In this document: in pieces, positions 28,768 to 31,722 of the stretch
How positions within the stretch are numbered: position 1 is the stretch's first letter
Layout: each line of letters starts with the position of its first letter
From: an uncultured Eubacteriales bacterium
GTDB lineage: Bacteria; Bacillota; Clostridia; Oscillospirales; Oscillospiraceae
NCBI GenBank assembly: GCA_900554705.1
Contig: USIH01000008.1
Coordinates: forward strand, 1 to 31,722
Reading direction: 5' to 3'
DNA length: 31,722 nucleotides
Notes under the pieces: generated by a model
Told to the model about the DNA's origin: nothing
What the model saw: only the letters and a program-made list of their open reading frames with translations
Database searches by the model: none
Program-made: the position numbers and the translations under genes

Positions 28768-30035
28768 AAAAAAGAGTCGTATGTCTTTTGCTGCTGCTGT
28801 TGCTGCTGACCTCCTGCGGTAAGGCGGTGAAGGTGCGCGGCAGCGGGGAGCTTCTCTTCTATTTCTATCCGAAGGACGAGTTTTCCCTGCATACGCAGCA
28901 GGCGGACGGAACGTTCGAGACACTGGAGGACTTGATGCGCGCCTATCTCGCCGCGAAGCCGGAGGCGGGCGCGCTCTCGCCGTTTCCGGAGGGATGGGTG
29001 CTGGAGAGCGCTGCGATGGAGGGCAACACCGCCGTGCTGCGCTTTGCCGGACGCGGGGCGGAGCAGACGCCGCTGGAACGCTCGCTGACGAATGCCTGCA
29101 TCGCAAAGACCCTGTTTCAGCGTGAGGAGGTCTACCGTGTTACCGTCTATCGCCCGGGCGAGAGCGAGCCGACGACGCTCAACGAAAACGACGTGATTCT
29201 GAAGGACAACGGGATGCTGCCGCAGGAAGAAGAGGTTGTCCTCTATTTCCCCGACGACGCGAGACGCTTTCTGCTGCGCGAGACGCGGACCGTTGCCGCG
29301 ATGGATGCCGCCGACAAGCCGGCCTTCATCCTGCGGCAGCTCCTTCTTGGGCACCCGCTCTCCTGCATTCCGGAGGGGACGGAGCTGCTCGGCATTTCCG
29401 TGGAGGGCGGGATCTGTACGGTCAATCTCTCCTCCGCATTTGAGCTGAACATGGAACGGAGCTTTGCCGCCGAGCGAATGGCGGTGTACTCCATCGTCGA
29501 TTCGCTTACCGAGCTTCCGGAGATCCAAGCCGTGGACATCTGGGTCGCGGGAGCGCCGCTCGAGTCGCTGCACTACCTTACCTTTGCACAGAGCGTGACG
29601 CGAGACGAGACACTTCTGCGGCGCGGCATTTCGGCGGCGGATACCGAGGCGACGCTCTACATGACCTATGGCGACGGGACGAAGCTGGTCGAAGTGCCCG
29701 TCGTTCTGGCCGAGCGGAGTGAGGAGGCATTGATGGGCGCTCTGCTTACGAAACAGGGCGCCTGCGGCGTGGAAAGCTGCATTCCGGCGGGTACAAAGCT
29801 GCTGACGCTGCGCATGGAGAACGGCGTCTGCGCGGTAGATCTGACGGCGGAGCTGCTCGACGGCTGCGAGACGGCGCAGGAAGAGACGATGGCGGTGCGC
29901 AGCATCGTTGCGACGCTTTCGCAGCTTCCCGAGGTGCGGTCCGTTGAGATACTGGTCGAGGGAATCGCGCCGAATTACCGTGACGACGCGCTGCTTTTGT
30001 GCCAAAAACCGGAAACCCAGTGGTTTGCGCAATAG
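28764..30035 (+). CDS. GerMN-domain lipoprotein
   Basis: A 423-residue lipoprotein. A poly-Leu signal ends in LTSC with lipidation Cys C18. Two GerMN domains follow, at about 157-264 and 296-400. Each has the ELLGISVEGGICTVNLSSAF or KLLTLRMENGVCAVDLTAEL core, then a helix and a closing strand with LPEIQAVDIWV or LPEVRSVEILV. Residues 29-130 look like a third, degenerate copy. GerMN domains occur in Bacillus GerM, needed for the SpoIIIA-SpoIIQ channel during sporulation, and in LpqB, which acts with the MtrAB two-component system. Its ATGA overlap with the kinase and an identical gene order suggest the LpqB-like role; the spoIIA operon next door leaves a sporulation role open. Confidence 0.88.
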   Translation: MKKRVVCLLLLLLLLTSCGKAVKVRGSGELLFYFYPKDEFSLHTQQADGTFETLEDLMRAYLAAKPEAGALSPFPEGWVLESAAMEGNTAVLRFAGRGAEQTPLERSLTNACIAKTLFQREEVYRVTVYRPGESEPTTLNENDVILKDNGMLPQEEEVVLYFPDDARRFLLRETRTVAAMDAADKPAFILRQLLLGHPLSCIPEGTELLGISVEGGICTVNLSSAFELNMERSFAAERMAVYSIVDSLTELPEIQAVDIWVAGAPLESLHYLTFAQSVTRDETLLRRGISAADTEATLYMTYGDGTKLVEVPVVLAERSEEALMGALLTKQGACGVESCIPAGTKLLTLRMENGVCAVDLTAELLDGCETAQEETMAVRSIVATLSQLPEVRSVEILVEGIAPNYRDDALLLCQKPETQWFAQ

Positions 30036-30064
30036 TTTCGACGGACTGCGCAAACGGATTGACC

Positions 30065-30070
30065 TATAAT
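30065..30070 (+). promoter_or_regulatory. Possible -10 of spoIIA overlapping the upstream terminator
   Basis: TATAAT (30065-30070) without a good -35. A transcript from it would begin within the terminator hairpin that follows, so it is doubtful. I found no convincing sigma-H element in the gap. Confidence 0.25.
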
Positions 30071-30110
30071 GGACGTGTATGGCGAATGCCGCCGTACACG
30101 TCCATTTTTT
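30070..30110 (+). terminator. Terminator of the comEA-TCS-GerMN operon
   Basis: TGGACGTGTA (30070-30079) pairs with TACACGTCCA (30095-30104), extended inwards by a T-G pair and GGCG/CGCC around an AATGC loop, then six T residues. A strong intrinsic terminator ending only 19 nt before the spoIIAA ATG. Confidence 0.9.
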
Positions 30111-30129
30111 ATTCGGAGGAGGGAAACCG

Positions 30130-30450
30130 ATGAGAGTAACGAGCTTTGTACAGGATCGTTTTCTGACCCTTGCGCTCTGCGGCGAGATCGACCATCACAG
30201 CGCAAGGGAGATCATGCGCACGATCACGGAGAAGATCGACGCGTTTTTGCCGCTGCGCTGCGTGCTGGATTTCCGCGACGTCAGCTTTATGGATTCCAGC
30301 GGGATCGCCGTGGTCATCCACGCGCACCGCCAGATGAAAACGCTGCAAGGAACGCTGCTGCTGCAAAACATCCCGCCGCAGCCGTATAAGGTGCTGCACG
30401 CGGCGGGCATTGAGAAGATCACGGAGATAAGGGAGGAGTGCAGACCATGA
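30130..30450 (+). CDS. spoIIAA: Anti-sigma-F factor antagonist SpoIIAA
   Basis: A 106-residue STAS-domain protein. LALCGEIDHHSAREI is the N-terminal core, and VLDFRDVSFMDSSGIAVV carries S57, the Ser phosphorylated by SpoIIAB (S58 in Bacillus). Unphosphorylated SpoIIAA, made by SpoIIE in the forespore, frees sigma-F from SpoIIAB. GGAGGAGGG precedes the ATG at 30130; the in-frame ATG at 30079 is inside the terminator stem. Its stop overlaps spoIIAB as ATGA. No clear promoter is visible between the terminator and this gene. Confidence 0.95.
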   Translation: MRVTSFVQDRFLTLALCGEIDHHSAREIMRTITEKIDAFLPLRCVLDFRDVSFMDSSGIAVVIHAHRQMKTLQGTLLLQNIPPQPYKVLHAAGIEKITEIREECRP

Positions 30451-30887
30451 GATACGAGAACCAAATGCGGCTGGAATTTCCCAGCAGATCCTGCAACGAG
30501 GCGTTCGCGCGCTCTGCCGTCGCCTGCTTTGCCGCGCAGCTCGATCCGACGCTCGACGAGCTTGGCGACATCAAAACGGCGGTTTCCGAGGCCGTGACCA
30601 ACTGCATCGTCCATGCCTATCCGGAAACGATCGGGACGATCGTCATCAAGGCGGCCATCGTTGAGGGCAATGTGCTGGAGCTGTGGATCAAGGACCGCGG
30701 CTGCGGCATCGAGGACGTCGAACAGGCCTGCAAGCCCATGTTTACAACCGGCGGCGAGGAGCGCAGCGGAATGGGTATCACCATTATGGAGAGCTTTATG
30801 ACCGAGTTCCATCTGACCTCGACGCACGGAAAGGGCACGACGGTACATATGAAGCGCCGGATCGTCCGGCGCGGTGGGAAAAAATGA
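30447..30887 (+). CDS. spoIIAB: Anti-sigma-F factor and serine kinase SpoIIAB
   Basis: A 146-residue GHKL ATPase. The N-box is TAVSEAVTNCIVHAYP (44-59, E48 and N52), G1 is DRGCGI (83-88) and G2 is RSGMGITIM (106-114). It binds sigma-F and holds it inactive, and phosphorylates SpoIIAA. Length matches the family. GGGAGG lies upstream of the ATG at 30447, itself an ATGA overlap with spoIIAA; a GTG at 30438 is less well placed. The last codons (KRRIVRRGGKK) contain a perfect 8-bp inverted repeat, and the stop overlaps sigF. Confidence 0.96.
   Translation: MRYENQMRLEFPSRSCNEAFARSAVACFAAQLDPTLDELGDIKTAVSEAVTNCIVHAYPETIGTIVIKAAIVEGNVLELWIKDRGCGIEDVEQACKPMFTTGGEERSGMGITIMESFMTEFHLTSTHGKGTTVHMKRRIVRRGGKK
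30854..30872 (+). repeat. Perfect hairpin just before the sigF ribosome binding site
   Basis: GCGCCGGA (30854-30861), TCG loop, TCCGGCGC (30865-30872). It ends 11 nt before the sigF ATG, directly next to the GGTGGG Shine-Dalgarno stretch, inside the last spoIIAB codons. Confidence 0.7.
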
Positions 30888-31588
30888 TCGCGCAGGATAT
30901 GCTGCGTCGGGCGCACGAAGGCGACCGAGAGGCTGCCGAAGCGCTGGTGGTGGAAAACAGCGGTCTGATCTGGTCGGTGGCGCGGCGGTATTTCGGACGC
31001 GGCGTGGATCCGGACGATCTGTATCAGCTGGGTTGTCTCGGATTTTTGAAGGCGGTGGAGGGCTTTGACGAGGCCTACGGCACGCAGTTTTCCACCTATG
31101 CCGTGCCAAAGATCGCGGGCGAGATCCGGCGCTTTCTGCGCGACGACGGCGCGGTGAAGGTCAGTCGCACGCTGAAGGAGCGAGCGATCCAGATCCGTGC
31201 CAAGCGGCAGGAGATGGCGGCACAGTTAGGGCGCGAGGCGACGCTGGGAGAGCTGTCGGAGCTGCTCGAGCTGACGCCCGAGGAGATCGCGGCCGCCGAG
31301 GGCGCGACGGGAACGGTGGAGTCGATCCAGCGGCGTTCCGGTGAAGACGGCTTTGCGCTGGAGGACGTGCTCACAGAGGGGGAGATGGAGGAGAAGATCG
31401 TGGAGCGTATCGCGCTGAAGGAAGCAATCGCGCGTCTGAGTGAACGGGAGCAGATGGTGATCAATTTGCGCTTTTTCCATGGACTGACGCAGGACAAAAC
31501 GTCAAAAATTCTCGGTGTGTCGCAGGTACAGGTCTCCAGAATCGAAAAAAAGGCGCTGGAGGCGCTGCGCGGACAGATCGACGGCTAA
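30884..31588 (+). CDS. sigF: Sporulation sigma factor SigF
   Basis: A 234-residue sigma-70 factor. Region 2 (about 27-90) has VDPDDLYQLGCLGFLKAVEG and FSTYAVPKIAGEIRRFLRDD. Region 3 is at about 94-150. Region 4 (about 182-230) has LSEREQMVINLRFFHGLTQD and the recognition helix SQVQVSRIEKKALEAL. It directs early forespore transcription. Assigned SigF rather than SigG because it is third in spoIIAA-spoIIAB-sigF. The ATG at 30884 overlaps the spoIIAB stop as ATGA; the longer open frame from 30683 is inside spoIIAB and rejected. A strong terminator follows. Confidence 0.95.
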   Translation: MIAQDMLRRAHEGDREAAEALVVENSGLIWSVARRYFGRGVDPDDLYQLGCLGFLKAVEGFDEAYGTQFSTYAVPKIAGEIRRFLRDDGAVKVSRTLKERAIQIRAKRQEMAAQLGREATLGELSELLELTPEEIAAAEGATGTVESIQRRSGEDGFALEDVLTEGEMEEKIVERIALKEAIARLSEREQMVINLRFFHGLTQDKTSKILGVSQVQVSRIEKKALEALRGQIDG

Positions 31589-31633
31589 AAACGGGACTGT
31601 TGCAGAATGAAAGTTTTGCAACAGTCCCGTTTT
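31587..31633 (+). terminator. Terminator of the spoIIA operon
   Basis: ACGGGACTGTTGCA (31591-31604) and TGCAACAGTCCCGT (31617-31630) form a perfect 14-bp stem with a 12-nt loop, flanked by AAAA and TTT, starting at the sigF stop codon. Confidence 0.88.
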
Positions 31634-31638
31634 GCAGG

Positions 31639-31667
31639 CTGTCAAAAAAGTCCGTAACCGTCAAAAT
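31639..31667 (+). repeat. 29-bp dispersed repeat, copy 2
   Basis: Identical over 29 bp, in opposite orientation, to 21579-21607; starts 8 nt after the spoIIA terminator stem. Confidence 0.85.
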
Positions 31668-31670
31668 CAA

Positions 31671-31722
31671 TGTCAGTAAGTTAAGCTGACAAATCCTCCT
31701 ACCCTCAGAAATGAGAGGGTAG
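31671..31722. repeat. Two inverted repeats at the window end
   Basis: TGTCAG (31671-31676) with CTGACA (31686-31691), and CTACCCTC (31699-31706) with GAGGGTAG (31715-31722). They follow the 29-bp repeat directly and may belong to a longer element continuing past the edge. No gene is visible from 31589 to the end. Confidence 0.6.

Overview
The window is a stretch of bacterial chromosome, judged by eye as GC-rich (codons favour G/C in third position). It reads as an endospore-forming member of the Clostridia, most likely a gut Oscillospiraceae-type Firmicute. The basis is a complete spoIIAA-spoIIAB-sigF operon, a PdaA-type muramic-delta-lactam deacetylase, a DacF-like D,D-carboxypeptidase, the ylxM-ffh-rpsP-khpA operon, an SLH/NlpC-P60 wall protein, a family 4 uracil-DNA glycosylase and sigma-A type promoters with 17-bp spacers. 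Genus cannot be fixed from the sequence. I see no tRNA, rRNA, CRISPR array, phage gene or transposase. Gene density is high, with many ATGA stop/start overlaps.

Layout. 1-4780 (minus): a TetR-type regulator, then a three-gene membrane block (DUF308/HdeD-like protein, MMPL/RND transporter, and a secreted heptad-repeat protein cut by the window edge). 4889-7192 (minus): ylxM, ffh, rpsP and khpA, for protein targeting and translation, with its own promoter and terminator. 7203-9776: pdaA (plus) convergent with a CBS/DRTGG-containing family II pyrophosphatase (minus). 9816-11997 (plus): a nucleotidyltransferase and an AraC-type regulator. 12001-12782 (minus): a PgsA-type phosphatidyltransferase overlapped by a 62-residue zinc-ribbon gene. 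12917-14616 (plus): a two-component system with a short-loop sensor. 14674-18802 (plus): a MarR-type regulator with clear operator candidates, followed by a heterodimeric ABC exporter with one degenerate ATP site. 18811-19026 (minus): a DUF1653 protein. 19166-21325 (plus): Tex.

21326-21656 is the only gene-free stretch over 300 bp. It is full of inverted and direct repeats: a 34-bp direct duplication of a terminator hairpin, a 13-bp perfect hairpin, a 48-nt hairpin and a 29-bp sequence that recurs in opposite orientation just after sigF (31639-31667). 21657-26202 (minus) holds two consecutive two-gene units, each pairing a wall enzyme with a DNA-repair enzyme: exoA then SLH-NlpC/P60, and dacF then family 4 UDG. 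26219-30110 (plus) holds comEA, a response regulator, a sensor kinase and a GerMN lipoprotein; the last three mirror the order of actinobacterial MtrA-MtrB-LpqB. 30130-31633 (plus) is spoIIAA-spoIIAB-sigF with its terminator. The window then ends in more repeat sequence.

The common theme is envelope construction and sporulation: cortex and peptidoglycan enzymes (PdaA, DacF, NlpC/P60), phospholipid synthesis, envelope-sensing two-component systems and the forespore sigma-F switch. Two drug/lipid-export cassettes are each placed beside a local repressor. Start codons were chosen from Shine-Dalgarno spacing and promoter position, and several are shorter than the longest open frame. Functions rest on motif recognition by eye; no database search was run.
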